DNA of 64,000 bases from Symbiodinium natans (Eukaryota; Sar; Dinophyceae; Suessiales; Symbiodiniaceae): contig CAJNDS010002363.1 of the NCBI GenBank assembly GCA_905221605.1, positions 403,138 to 467,137 on the forward strand, read 5' to 3'. The notes beneath the pieces are model-generated. The model had not been told where the DNA came from, made no database searches, and saw only the letters and a list, made by a program, of their open reading frames with translations. The position numbers were made by a program, and so were the translations under genes. Within the stretch, counting starts at the first letter, position 1; each line of letters opens with the position of its first letter. Positions 10,189 to 21,243 of this stretch are shown one piece after another.

Positions 10189-11033
10189 CTACACCCTGCC
10201 CCTTAGGGTTTAGGGCTTAGGGTATTCAAGCCCCAATCCCCCTAGCCTTCACACATAAGCCGCGTTGCAAAACTTCGAGTCTCCCCCGAAAATCTCCGAC
10301 CAACCGCCCCACCACTGGCATCCGGTTTAGGGTTTAGGGTTTAGGGTTTTCTTTGGCTTCGACTGTCAAAAACACCGGGAACTCCCACCTCCCTGGCACG
10401 GCTTCTTCGGGAATGCCCGTTCCTGAAACGAATGTGGGTGTTTGCACAAATCGGTGTTTATTTTGGGCTAGCTATAACCAGGCTTCTTCGGGTTTGGGGA
10501 CATGCCCATGCCTTGTTTGGGCTAAGGGTTCAGGGTAACCCTAAACCCTAAACCCTAACCCCGTAACGTTCGAAGCTCGGTTGGCTTTACAGGGCTTCGA
10601 GATTTGGGAAGGAGGGGGGGGGGGGGGGGGGGGAACCACCGCCAGAAACCGCGAACTCAAACATGAAGAAGCTCGAGTTGCGCCTTTCATGGGTTTTCAT
10701 GGTTTGTATATGGTCAGCTCTCTACATTAGGGGTCCCTTTTTGGGGGTACCCTCAATACTAGGGACCCTAAACCCTAAACCCTAAACCCTAAACCCTAAA
10801 CCCTAAACCCTAAACCGATAGGATTTGAGAAAAGAAAAGGGGGAGGGAAGGATGAAGCCTAGGGGCTGCCACCTCACTGGTCTAGGGCCTCAGGCTTCAT
10901 CAGGGTGGAGGAGTTCAAGGTTTAGGGTTTAGGGTTTAGGGTTTAGGGTTTAGGGTTTAGGGTTGAGGGTTGAGGGTTGAAGGTTTAGGGTTGGGGGGTT
11001 AGGATAGCCCCCCCTCCCCTCGCCCTTTTCCAG

Positions 11034-11287
11034 GGTTTGAGGAGGCTTGGCAGCTGCTTTTGTGACGGACCACCCAAGAAGAGCCAAAAAGACCGCTTAA
11101 CGACGGAATTGTATGGGCGTTGGCCTGTCGTGGTATCCCCTAAACCCTAAACCCTAAACCCTAAACCCTAAATCCCTCTCAGAAACTCTCAGACCCCAAG
11201 TCCCCCCCAAAACCCTCTGAAGACGGCGCTGAGCTCCCGTGCGAGCCGGAGATGCCAATGATGCAGTTGGAGGAGTTGTTTTTCTGA
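11034..11287 (+). CDS. Predicted protein, last two exons
   Basis: Exon 11034-11132 (33 codons; CDGPPKKSQKDRLTTELYG) follows a TTTTCCAG acceptor and has a GTATCC donor. Exon from about 11196 (PEMPMMQLEELFF) ends TGA at 11285-11287. The intron carries CCCTAAA repeats. A possible signal-like start (MKKLELRLSWVFMVCIWSAL) lies at 10663, unconnected. Confidence 0.4.
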
Positions 11288-11534
11288 TACCTGCTTCTAG
11301 GATGCCGGTTTGGGTTTAGGGTTTAGGGTTTAGGGTTTAGGGTTTAGGGTTCAGCATCTCAAGTTCGAGCATTTACTAGGCCAGCAGTGTGTGTAGGCAA
11401 CGGAAAAAAACCCACCCACCCAGAGAATCCCAAAACATTAAGAAAATAAACAGTTTACATTTCTCATCAGCAAGCCCTGTCCTCCTACCCACGAACCATT
11501 TCATCGGCCCCCATAAAAGGGCGGGACTTCGAAA

Positions 11535-12720
11535 TCCTGAAGCCGGTGAAGGCTCGGGTTTGGTCAAAAATCCAGAAAACGAGAGACCACCCAGAGCCGT
11601 CGATTTCAGTACTAAAAAATCGCATTTTTACCTGGACCCGGGCCGATCCTGGGGTCCCCTTCATTTGGGGTGTTTTTGGAGGCAAACTTTCCCTCTCAAG
11701 GGGGGGTCGGAGTTTGAGGCAAGGGGGGTCTCCGAAGACTATTTTGCCTTTAAAATTGAAAAATACGACCCCCCTTGACCAAAACTAGGCTGTGAAAAGG
11801 TCGCGGGGGTTGCCCTTCATCAGAATTGAGGGTTACAAACCCTGAAACATCCTGAAAAACATTGAAAAACCTTAAAAAACACTGAAAAATTCTGAAAAAC
11901 CTTGACAAACCATGAAAAACTTGAAATTCTGAAGCCGGTGAAGGCTCGGTTTGGTCAAAAATCCAGAAAATGAGAGGCCACCCAGAACCGTCGATTTTAG
12001 TACTAAAAAATCGCATTTTTACCTGGGACCCGGGCCGATCCTGGGGTCCCCCCTCATTTGGGGTGTTTTTGGAGGCAAACTTTCCCTCTCAAGGGGGGGT
12101 CGGAGTTTTGAGCAAGGGGGGTCTCCGAATACTAAAATGCTTTGAAAATGGAAAAATACGACCCCCCCTTGACCAAAACTAGGCTGTGAAAAGGTCGCGG
12201 GGGTGGCCCTTCATCAGAATTGCGGGTTACAAACCCTGAAACATCCTGAAAAACATTGAAAAACCTTAAAAAACACTGAAAAATTCTGAAAAACCTTGAC
12301 AAACCGTGAAAAACTTGAAATTCTGAAGCCGGCGAAGGCTCGGTTTGGTCAAAAATCCAGAAAATGAGAAGCCACCCAGAACCGTCGATTTCAGTACTAA
12401 AAAATCGCATTTTTACCTGGGACCCGGGCTGATCCTGGGGTCCCCCTCATTTGGGGTGTTTTTGGAGGCAAACTTTCCCTCTCAAGGGGGGGTCGGAGTT
12501 TTGAGCAAGGGGGGTCTCCGAATACTAAATTGCTTTGAAAATGGAAAAATACGACCCCCGCTTGACCAAAATTAGGCTGTGAAAAGGTCGCGGGGGCGGC
12601 CCTTCATCAGAATTGAGGGTTACAAACCCTGAAACACCCTGAAAAACATTGAAAAACCTTGAAAAACACTGAAAAACTCTGAGAAAGCTTGAAAAACCTT
12701 GAAAAAGCCAAGGCCCGCGC
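11535..12720. repeat. 393-bp tandem array, three copies
   Basis: The text 'ttgaccaaaa.taggctgtgaaaagg' recurs at 11775, 12169 and 12562. Each unit has gaagccgg.gaaggctcgg, a poly-G/C hairpin region and many 'cctgaaaaac' short repeats. Frames stay open on both strands in every unit, so I do not call a gene. Confidence 0.9.
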
Positions 12721-13237
12721 GCGGGGGCCAGGACAAGGCCGAACCCTTGCGTGCCCAACAGGGCCGGTCGATTTTCTGACTATAGGGTTTAAATATATAT
12801 ATATAGGTAAGAGAGGTTTAGGGTTTAGGGATTAGGGTTTAGGGTTGAGGGTTCAGGGTTTAGATCTTAGGGTTCAGGGCGCGGGCCGTCCAGCGAGCTG
12901 CCTCACAGGTCATCTGCGCCCCGTGAACAACGCCCCCCCCCCCCCGGGCTATAATATCAAGACTGCTGTAGGGAATGCTTTATTCCATCACCCTAAACCC
13001 AACCCTAAACCCTAAACCCTAAACCCTAAACCCTAAACCCTAAACCCTAAACCCTCCCGCACCACCCCCCCCTTTATAAACTAAGAGCGGCCTACATGGC
13101 ACTTTCCCAGAAGACGGGACCGTCAGGGGCAAGACCTGGGATTTGACTCGGAGGATTTGGAATTCGGGTCCCTTTTGGGGTTACCTACGACAAGGCGTCC
13201 CCTGATATTTAGGGCACCCCCCAAAAATTAGGGACCA

Positions 13238-13314
13238 TAGTTTACAAACCTAGGAATGAAAAGGGATGATAAGGGCGCCCCTACCCTAGAAAAAGGGAAC
13301 CAAGGCCTACTGTG
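13238..13314. mobile_element. TE-B fragment
   Basis: aacctaggaatg...aagggaaccaaggcctactgtgggtcccag; left end short, right end typical. Shorter right-end remnants also occur near 509-530 and 14175-14198. Confidence 0.55.
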
Positions 13315-13329
13315 GGTCCCAGCTTCAGA

Positions 13330-13433
13330 ACTCTAAGGGTCCATGTACTTACATAGGGAGTACTTGGGCCTTAAAGCACCTCCTATATAGGGACTTTTGG
13401 GCCCAAGTATAATTATTAGGTACATGGACCCTT
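13330..13433. mobile_element. TE-E copy
   Basis: ctaagggtccatgtacttac...attaggtacatggaccctt, with inner arms around cctatatagggac. Confidence 0.8.
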
Positions 13434-13445
13434 GGGGGAACTCAC

Positions 13446-13575
13446 CATCCAGGGGTTTCGGCCCTACGCGGCTCTGACGGCCTGACAATCTGCTCGGCAA
13501 AGTGCTTGGCCAACTTCTCCTGCAGGTCCTGGTCCCAGGTTTCGAGCATTCCCTGAAGAACCCTTTTCTTGAAGC
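13446..13575 (-). CDS. Internal exon, coiled-coil-like
   Basis: 42 open codons (VLQGMLETWDQDLQEKLAKH, then FAEQIVRPSEPRRAET). Acceptor TTTAG|G is given by a telomeric unit; donor GTGAGT at 13445 is canonical. Helical, charged composition. Neighbouring exons not placed. Confidence 0.45.
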
Positions 13576-13798
13576 CTAAACCCTAAACCCCTTACCCTAA
13601 AGCCTAAGCAGTTTTATTTTATAGGGTTTAGGGTTTAGGGTTTAACCATAGTTCCAGGGAGTAAGTCGCACTTGGCCTGTTTACTTGGAGGTTCATGGAT
13701 ACTTACAAAAGTGGGGATATAAGAAGGTGGATAAAGTTTGGGGATGTCACATCCCCCCATTCTCCGTGTCGCAGGAGAAGCCTCCTCAAGACCAAACA

Positions 13799-14445
13799 TC
13801 AGAAGCCTTTCCTGCCTTCTCCGTGAACGCGATGATCCGCAAGCCATCCATGGCGGGAGCTTACCAAACACAGCCGTATACCTTTAAGAAAGTCTAGGGA
13901 TTTAGGAGGCGCCGTGCATGCCCAGCGACTTTGTTGCAAACCTCAAACCTCAAAACCTAATTAGACCCTAAGCCCCCTAAACCCTAAGCCCTAAACCATA
14001 AACCCCAAACCCTAAGCCCTAAACCCTAAACGTATAAAGAACCCTCTTTACAGCTCCCGGCTTTCTCGGTATTGGGGTATAGCTACCAACTTCTCCACCC
14101 CTTTCGAACCCCCACCCTCTTGGGCCTTGGGCCAAGGGTGCAGTGTGCCGGTCGCTACGCATGAAAAAAAAGCAATAGGAGCCTACTCTGGGTCCTAGAC
14201 TTAGTTGTCCAGTACCCAGGGGTTTTAAAGGTTAACCTTTGGGATTATAAGGGGAATATATTAACCCAAAAAGGTTAAAGGTTACCTACTCTACTACTAA
14301 GTAGATAGTCACCCTCCCAGGATGGTCTGTTCGGCCCGATAGTCCCCATAGTCATAGACGGTATGCTGCTTCGGGATGAAGCTCACGCCTGAAAGACTGA
14401 ACGATGCAGTGCGCACAGCAGGGACTACTGCGGGACGACGCCGTA
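13799..14445 (-). CDS. Predicted protein, C-terminal part, three exons
   Basis: Exons (minus): 14445-14313 (43 codons, with SFIPKQHTVYDYGDYRAEQT), 14154-14032 (40 codons, with GWGFERGGEVGSYTPIPRKP), 13928-13799 (43 codons to TGA, with SLDFLKGIRLCLVSSRHGW). All joins are in phase. Intron 14312-14155 is GT-AG and holds TE-H and a TE-B remnant; intron 14031-13929 starts GTTTAGGG. The first exon follows the end of TE-C. A separate ATG-started block, 14665-14553, may be the N-terminus but is out of phase by my reading. No family recognised. Confidence 0.5.
14200..14301. mobile_element. TE-H copy 2
   Basis: Ends cttagttg / ctactaag, with TAGA duplicated at 14196-14199 and 14302-14305. The interior shows the inverted pair aaaggttaacc / ggttaaaggttacc. 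It lies inside the intron between two exons of the 13799-14445 model. Confidence 0.85.
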
Positions 14446-14550
14446 CTTGGAGGTTCATGGGTACTTAATAAGCAGGGTTAGAAGTGCCGTAAGTGAGGTT
14501 ATAACTACGTATACCCCTACTTATAAGCAACCATGTGAACCTCCACGTGC
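14446..14550. mobile_element. TE-C copy
   Basis: Inverted ends tacttggaggttcatgg / gtgaacctccacgt around a core of 'agtagggttataactac...' type. On the minus strand its terminal AG is followed by a long open exon. Confidence 0.7.
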
Positions 14551-14979
14551 TTGGGGCCACTGCTGCACCGCATACTTCTTTTGCCGGCTGCCCTGGGATA
14601 GCTGCGAAGGCAGGTCTTCTGCCACTGAAACTCTGAACTCGGCAGCTCCCTCTCCCGAATCCCATAGCTTCCAGGACAATGCTTGAACACAGCTTTGGGT
14701 GCTTGTAACCCTACTTGTAAGTACTGGTGAACCTCGAAGTAGGGTTTAGAGTTTCAGGGAAATTCCCTTACAAAGACAGAACAGGCCTCAAGAATGAGCC
14801 TGGTTTAGTTTGCAGAGCGGTTCCCACACTTTCATGATCTTTAAACGTGGGCAATGGCCATGACTCCGAAAGTTGGAGCATGGTGTAAGGATGAGTAGAG
14901 CTGGGATTCCCTTTTGGAGTTTACACCCTAAACCCCAAACCCTAAAAACGCGAATCCCTAAACCCTAAACCCTAAACCC

Positions 14980-15088
14980 ATTGAAGTGTCCTGGGGCCCT
15001 CGGGGAGGAGTTGTGGGAGCCAGCGCCTCGTCACTTTGTCACTTGGGCGTTCTGGACTTGCTCCTGGCATACCCAAATTTTGAAGGTT
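14980..15088 (+). CDS. Exon candidate
   Basis: SWGPRGGVVGASASSLCHLG, VLDLLLAYPNFEG, ending at G|GTTTAGGG, a donor given by a telomeric unit. Confidence 0.35.
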
Positions 15089-15568
15089 TAGGGTTTAGGG
15101 TTATAGGGGTTCATGGTTTTGGGTTGGGGCTTGGGGTTCGGGATGTTGGGTTTGGGGTGTATAGGGCTCAGGGCTCAGGATTTGGGGTTCAGGGCTTAGG
15201 GTTCGGGATTTTGGGTTCAGGGTTCAGGACTGAGGCTTGGGGGCTCAGGGGTGTAGACAGGGCTTAGGGTCCAGGATTAAGGGCCACAACTTTTCAACCC
15301 TCAATCCTGAACACTAAACCCTAAACCCTAAACCCTAAACCCTGAACCCTAAACCCTAAACCCTAAACCACGCGACGCTTGGGCTCCTCGGGTCAGTTAC
15401 TCATCGAGAGCGTCGGAGCTGATCCTGCTTGATGGCATCCTGAGCCAGGAATTCGGGGTTTAAACGGCACATCGGAGGCTTTAAGGATGCGTGGTCTGAA
15501 GCACCCAGAGAACCCTAAAACCTAAACCCTAAACCCGAAATCCTAAACCCTAAACCCTAAACCCTAAC

Positions 15569-15670
15569 CCATCTGGGCTCCCAAGGTATATCTAGGGGCG
15601 TTTGAACAACCAAGCCCGGGGACTCGACAGCCAACAAGCGGAAAACTGTCACAACACCGCCGCATGCTCC
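15569..15670 (-). CDS. Exon candidate
   Basis: GACGGVVTVFRLLAVESPGL, VVQTPLDIPWEPRW, with donor GTTAGGG from a telomeric unit. Confidence 0.4.
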
Positions 15671-15719
15671 ACACACATACATATGGAGCGTACATATGTA
15701 TGTAGATAGATAGATAGAT

Positions 15720-15762
<43 letters not shown>

Positions 15763-15961
15763 GGGGTTTATGCAAACATGTGACCCCTTATATACACCCA
15801 AATAGTAGGATTCCCTTATAAGAAGGAGCCCAATGAGGTACCCCTAAGATTGGGGGGGGGGGGGGGGGGGGGGGTGGCGGAGTCTTTCTGGTTTAAGGGC
15901 TTACAGTTTTTGAGTTGTTTTTGGGTTTAATGTGGGGTTTTGGGGGGGTTTTGGGCTCAAG

Positions 15962-16588
15962 GTGCAAACATGTGGCGTGCGAGTCTCATCCACACCCTTC
16001 AGACTCAGGACCAGGCCATGGCAAAGAAGAGATCGTCCGTGAGAACCGTGTCCTGCTGAATGCCCAGAGAACCACCAATAGGGTTTAGGGTTTAGGGTTT
16101 AGGGTTTAGGGTTTAGGGTTTGGGGAAGAAACTTAGTTCGGAGCCACAAAGTGACCTAACTAGATTCCAGACCTATTCACAGGTTTCCCAAACGCCCCGA
16201 AAGCTTAAAGTCCTGAATCGCCATGCCCACAGGGTTCAATGTACCTATATTGGTTTAGGGTTTAGGGTTTAGGGGCCTTAAGGGGGGCCCTACAGGGATT
16301 CTATGCTATTTGGGGTTGTCATAGTAGAATTATAAAAGGGGCCAGGAGGGAAATGATTAGTAATTATTCCGACCCCTATTACCACTGGCGGTCCTTGGTC
16401 AAGGGTATAGATTGCACAGATTCATTCTGGCTCATTACTCACACAGGTGTGCACAGGGAGTGTGCAAGATCAGCTGGCGCGTGCCCTTCACATGGACTAC
16501 GGGCTACAGGCCCTTGATACACCCAACCCTATCGCAAACCCCACGCTCTGAACACCCTGACCTCTGTTCCCCACACGCTGAATCCTAG
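15962..16588 (+). CDS. Predicted protein, partial, with a telomeric intron
   Basis: Exon 15962-16082 (40 open codons, with HGKEEIVRENRVLLNAQRTT) joins in phase to 16129-16252 (RFQTYSQVSQTPRKLKVLNR) across a 46-nt intron, 16083-16128, that is almost pure TTTAGGG repeat (GT...AG). A third open block, 16376-16588 (GYRLHRFILAHYSHRCAQG, ends TAG), follows TE-F, but its splice join is not resolved. Start not found. No domain recognised. Confidence 0.45.
16309..16377. mobile_element. TE-F copy
   Basis: ttggggttgtcatagtagaatt...gattagtaattattccgacccc; TATT is repeated on both sides. Confidence 0.65.
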
Positions 16589-16738
16589 ATAGACAGTACA
16601 CACGGAAACCCAACCCTAAACCCGAAACCCCAAACTTGGCCCTAAACCCTAAACCCTAAACCCTAAACCCTAAACCCTAAACCCTAAGCCCTAAGCCCTA
16701 AGCCCTAAGCCCGAAGCCCTAAACCCTAAACCCTAAAC

Positions 16739-16819
16739 CCAAGCGGGGCGTCCAGCATGTTAAAAGTCTGGACCGAGTTGAGCTCAAGGCAGTAGGTGGT
16801 CTTCTGAGGGCCGGTGGGC
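16739..16819 (-). CDS. Exon candidate
   Basis: TGPQKTTYCLELNSVQTFNM then LDAPLG, acceptor ATCAAG|G, donor GG|GTTTAGGG from a telomeric array. Confidence 0.35.
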
Positions 16820-16908
16820 CTTGATAGGATTTAGGGTTTAGGGTTTAGGGTTTAGGGTTCAGGGTTCAGGGTTCAGGGTTTAGGGTTTTTTGCTGGCCGC
16901 CAAGCAAA

Positions 16909-17536
16909 ATGGCTAAACTGCAGGGCAAACAATTTCGGGATGAAAGAGAGAAGACTTTTGGCAATTACTGCCCAAGCAGGACACAAGCAGTCGTACTAGG
17001 TTCGGGTTGAGGGTTTAGGTTTGGGGTTGCCTCTGGCAGCCTCCCACCACACTGCAGGGATGCAACCAATCCGAATCCCGCGCATCGTCGGAAAAAAGTG
17101 CTTGCTCGAAAACCCTAAACCCTGGACCCTGAACCCTACACCCTAAGCCCTAAACCCTAAACAGCGAGGTCTCCGTGGAGGTCGGACAACACCCACACAC
17201 ACAAAGCTAGCTCAGCAAGAGGGCTTATACGTTTAGGGTTTAGGGTTAGGGGTTAGGGATTAGGGTTTAGGGTTTAGGGTTTAGGGCTAGGGGTTGAGGG
17301 TTTCTCTCTCTCTCTCTCTCTCTGCCGAGCGTTGAGGGTTTGGGCTATAGGATTTTGAAGATTTAGGGTTTGCTGTGGGGTTAAGTTCGGGCTTAGGTAG
17401 GATTGATATAAGGTTCAAGTAGGACCCTCTTTTTAAACGGCCAGGTTTTGCAAAGGCCTTCTTCGGCAGAGAGGCTGCAGAAATAAATGTGTGGAGGGAC
17501 TTTGAGGGCTTAGGATGTGGGCTCACTGTTTTTTGA
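16909..17536 (+). CDS. Predicted small basic protein, four exons, 95 residues
   Basis: Exons: 16909-16999 (ATG), 17058-17107, 17165-17230, 17456-17536 (TGA); 288 nt in phase. It begins MAKLQGKQFRDEREKTFGN; later IRIPRIVGKK and AFFGREAAEINVWRDFEG. Introns: 17000-17057 (GT-AG, degenerate telomeric), 17108-17164 (GA-AG, C-rich telomeric), 17231-17455 (GT-AG, telomeric plus (CT)n). An alternative reading of the last exon continues across TE-B (17567-17667) to a TGA at 17722. Function unknown. Confidence 0.45.
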
Positions 17537-17566
17537 CGTCAAGCTTCCGGAACTATGCATACGAGC

Positions 17567-17667
17567 CTAGATCCAAGAGTAACCTATAGGGCAAAAAGGG
17601 TACCCTTTTAGGGGGGTCAAAGGGGGCTCATGAGGGAAAGGAACCAGGGGCCTACTCTGGGTCCTAG
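17567..17667. mobile_element. TE-B copy with 4-bp target duplication
   Basis: Ends ctagatccaagagtaacc / ggcctactctgggtcctag, with GAGC at 17563-17566 and 17668-17671. On the plus strand, removing it joins an open frame ending TGA at 17722-17724. Confidence 0.75.
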
Positions 17668-17931
17668 GAGCTGCGTGAGGTGACGAAGGCCTCAATGGCA
17701 AGATCCCAGCTCCCTAAAGGCTGATCAGGAGCTGGGGCATGACCCACAATCGTGATGCCGAGGTTCGTTTGCAGTTGGTTCGGGCTCAGGGTTTAGGGAG
17801 GGCTTCGGGGGCCTGGGTTCGGAAAGAGTAGCATGAGTGGTTTCATGTAGCAGCAGCGAACAATGCAGTCAGTTCATTGGGCAAAGGGTCGTTCCGGGGC
17901 TTCTGAGCTTAAGCCCACGTTGGGTTTAGCT

Positions 17932-18036
17932 TCTTGGAGGTTCCTGGGTACGCATCAGTAATTGGTTGTAAGTGCCCTAAAGAAGGTTCTAACTACGGAC
18001 ATATAACACTACTTCTAAGCACCCAAATCAACCTCC
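17932..18036. mobile_element. TE-C copy
   Basis: cttggaggttcctgggta...agcacccaaatcaacctccaag. Confidence 0.7.
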
Positions 18037-18411
18037 AAGTAGTGCGCAGCCCTCACCCCAGACCCTTCCCACCACTACATCCCAACACATCAAGCACTCA
18101 GAACTAAAGAAGGGACTTCGCGAACCTCTTTCTTCCCCCCCCTCCAAAACTCCGATGGTGGGGCGCCCACCGCGGCTCCGGACCACGCCTCACAAAGGCT
18201 GCGGGATGTGGCAGGGTTTAGGAGTTTAAGGTTTCGGGGTTCGGGATAGAGTTTAGGGATTAGGGATTAGGGTTAAGGTTTAGGGTTTACAGGGGGCCGG
18301 GGGGGGGGGGGGGGGGGGCCCGCTCTGGAGCTGTTTCAGGAGCTGGGTGCAGAGGTGCCACCTGCCTACCAGGCCTCGGAACCCCAAGGGTTTAGGGCTT
18401 GGGCATCTTTA

Positions 18412-18520
18412 CTTGAAGTTTATTTGGGTACTTGTAAGTAGAGTTGTAAGTACCCTCAATTTCAGGTTACAACCATACTTACCCTTCCCATAGCCCGACT
18501 TGTAAGTGAACCTCTTGCAA
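18412..18520. mobile_element. TE-C copy, diverged
   Basis: acttgaagtttatttgggta...acttgtaagtgaacctcttgcaagt, with the usual core 'agtagagttgtaagtaccc'. Confidence 0.65.
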
Positions 18521-18715
18521 GTACAGTAGGGCCTGAGACTCAGGTCTTTGGGTCTAATCGTCGTTGCTTGCCTGAGGTACCTAGCTTTCTCCGGCTAGAA
18601 TAACCATGCCTCTTGGACATCCGCGAAACGGACGGCAGATTTCCTGTCTCCAAAAGAAATCAGAAGTCCTACTGCTGGGTAAACTGATGATTTAGCGAAT
18701 TTGCCTTGCTAGGTT

Positions 18716-18924
18716 ATGTCGGGTATGAGAATTCCCAACCCAACTTCCCCTGAGGTCTGTCCAGCCCCGAACTCAAGTCTAGAAAGCCACGTAAGCATGC
18801 ACCAAACCCTAAACCCTAAACCCTACACCCTAAACCCTAAAACCTTAACCCTAAACTGCAGCCAGCATGTGGGACACGTCCCGGGCGCCCCCGCACGGCC
18901 GCGACGCGCGCAGCTGTCTCCTGA
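18716..18924 (+). CDS. Predicted 45-residue protein, two exons
   Basis: ATG at 18716; exon 1 to 18790, canonical GTAAGC donor, intron 18791-18861 with CCCTAAA repeats ending CTGCAG, exon 2 to TGA at 18922-18924. It begins MSGMRIPNPTSPEVCPAP. Short, so a chance model is quite possible. Confidence 0.3.
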
Positions 18925-19127
18925 GGGATGAAAGATGATGAAAGGGGGAGGCGGATCCCTCTCCCTCTCCTTGTCTCCATCAGACAGAGTTTAGGGTTTA
19001 GGGTTTAGGGTTTAGGGTTCAGGGTTTAGGGTTTAGGGTATTGTCACCCGCATACCTGACGAAACCACTCCGCGAGGATTCCTGATCTTAATGACAGGGC
19101 TTAGGGTTTAGGGTTTAGGATGCACTC

Positions 19128-19403
19128 TCATGTCTCCTTGATGCTGCAGCTCTCACACACGGGAATTTCGAGCAGGCAACCCTCAAGATCCAACAGAAGT
19201 AGTTTACTCGGCGTTTGGGTTGGAGAGTTCGTGTCTTCGGCTTCGCATTGGCTAGTGTTTGGCATAAGCTGCAACGGTTTCCAAAGAGCACATTCAGAAC
19301 GACGCAAACTCATGTTCTCACGAGCCCCAAACGAGACTGGGGTTTGGGGGTACTGTAAACTCACAGTCACTAGAGGGATGGCACTAACAAACAGCGTGCC
19401 CAT
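19128..19403 (-). CDS. Intronless ORF, 91 residues
   Basis: ATG at 19403 to TGA at 19128. N-terminus MGTLFVSAIPLVTVSLQY is signal-like; later SKLLLLDLEGCLLEIPVCE. A plus-strand frame overlaps and cannot be excluded. Confidence 0.35.
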   Translation of the reverse strand: MGTLFVSAIPLVTVSLQYPQTPVSFGARENMSLRRSECALWKPLQLMPNTSQCEAEDTNSPTQTPSKLLLLDLEGCLLEIPVCESCSIKET

Positions 19404-19682
19404 GGAGCTGCATGGCAGAGCCCCAAACCCGTGACTGTTTTCAGAACCTGGAGAACGAGCAGTTGAGGATCCTGGCGTTTAAGGGCTGTTTGTGAGGTGG
19501 TGAAGATTCTGGGGCTTGGGGTTGTTTAGGGCTTCGGCTTTTTTGCACGTGTGTTTATGTTTCCAGGGTTTTGGGGGTGCACAGGGCCTAGGAATGTGAG
19601 AGGGCTTGTGGGTGTCGAAGGATTCAAAACCCGGGCCCTTAGGGTTTAGGGTTTATATAGGGTCCTGACATAAACAGCCTAG

Positions 19683-19778
19683 CTAGCCCAGTAACCACAC
19701 AAAAATGAGGGCACCCTTTTTGGGCTCGTGACTTTATGCGGGAAACTTGAACCCAAAAAAGGGGGTAAAGGGTACCAC
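19683..19778. mobile_element. TE-A copy
   Basis: tagcccagtaaccac...gggcaccctttttgggc...aaaaaagggggtaaagggtaccacagggctcc; a diverged copy with its inverted ends still visible. Confidence 0.7.
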
Positions 19779-20527
19779 AGGGCTCCCAAGAATGATCTAT
19801 ACTCCAATTAGAACCTTAATGCAAACAAAATGTTGAATATCCTCTTGGGGTTTACATGAACAAGAAACAAAAAATAATTCCCAAGGAGGGATAGAGTTAT
19901 AAAGCCCTCCACGACCCAGGAAGCCTAAACCCTAAACCCTAAACCCTAAACCCTAAACCCTAAACCCTACACCCTGCACCCTACACCCTACAACCCGGTC
20001 CCGGCGTTTGGCGTCGTCAGCTACGGCCGCTCCTGCCGGTGGCCAAAGAGGGGTCTTGCAGGCGACGTCCGCTTGGAGGATTCAGGGTTTGGGAGTCCCA
20101 GGGTTTGGGACCCTAAACCCTAAACCCTAAACCCTAAACCCTAAACCCTAAACCCTAAACCCTAAATCCCAGGCTTTCGGAGTCGCAGGGTTTGGAGTCC
20201 TGTCCCAAGGTTTGGAACACATAACTGTCAAGCAGCAGGAACCATGGAAGGACTAAGGTAAGAAAGCCTCAACCCTAAACCCTAAACCCTAAACCCTAAA
20301 CCTTTAGGGTTTAGCCTCCCACAAGCTCCGCATGACTTTGACAACGCAACCTGAAGAAACGCAAAGCCCATGCCGAAACTCGAAGTTGAAGGTGGGGCAA
20401 AGTGACGAGCTCCTTGCTGCGCAGGCTGGCCGCCAAGCGCCTTAAGACAGAGATAGGATTTGGGGTTTTTCTAGCTTAGGGTTCGGGGTTGGGGGTTGAG
20501 GGCTATAGGGTCTAGGATGAGCCCGCA

Positions 20528-20770
20528 GTGCGTACTTACTTGGGCTTTCCCGGCATTGGTGAGGGCATTGCGAACTTGAAGCGACGTTCAAGGTGTTTTT
20601 GGATACGCATTTTTGGTGGCTACAAGTCGCTTTGCCGGTGGTCTAAAGCCAACACAGCTGCTGAGAAGAGTCGGTCTAGAATCGTTCAGGTCTTGCCAGA
20701 AATCCGCCAACAATTTCGGGGAGAATGCTCGGATGCCACCATCACACGGCAGCATGCTCTGAAGGTTTGA
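20528..20770 (+). CDS. ORF, 80 residues
   Basis: LGFPGIGEGIANLKRRSRCF, EKSRSRIVQVLPEIRQQFRG, ends TGA. Bounded by telomeric tracts. Confidence 0.35.
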   Translation: MRTYLGFPGIGEGIANLKRRSRCFWIRIFGGYKSLCRWSKANTAAEKSRSRIVQVLPEIRQQFRGECSDATITRQHALKV

Positions 20771-21001
20771 AAACTTGTCAGGGTTTAGGGTTTAGGGTTT
20801 AGGGTTTAGGGTTTAGGGTTTAGGGTTTAGGGTTTGCCGGCGCCCTCTCTGCCCTCATTGCCTGTCCCAGGTGCCATCCGAAGCCCCGAAGCAACGGTCA
20901 CATCGCAAGTCAATACGGAACAATTGCAATGTCTCAGATGATGCAACATCAGATAACATAGGTCCATACATAAATATATGTAGATATGTATAGTAAAGAC
21001 T

Positions 21002-21149
21002 GTTGTGTAATGTCACGCAATGCAACGCAATCCAGAAGTTGGCGCCCCGAGGGCGCCACCAAGGCTTCTTCGCGGAGTTTCTTTGACTCCGCCTGTGTGC
21101 GAATGTCAGTCGCAACTGCCCAAACGGACACGTCTGAAAATGTAGCCAA
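21002..21149 (-). CDS. Exon candidate
   Basis: FSDVSVWAVATDIRTQAESK, KLREEALVAPSGRQLLDCVA; downstream of the 112-residue model, next to a telomeric tract. Confidence 0.35.
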
Positions 21150-21243
21150 AAACCCTAAACCCTAAACCCTAAACCCTAAACCTAAGCCCAAAGTGTCTAA
21201 ACACCCAAGAGGGAACTTCACACTCAAGAGGGAGCTTGCTCAT

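Noticed and set aside
11376-12758. ORFs of 63-129 residues on both strands
   Set aside because: All are read through the 393-bp tandem array; no strand is favoured and no splice pattern was evident.
17287-17526. 79-residue minus-strand ORF
   Set aside because: Overlaps the plus-strand four-exon model and is mostly degenerate telomeric sequence with a (CT)n tract.
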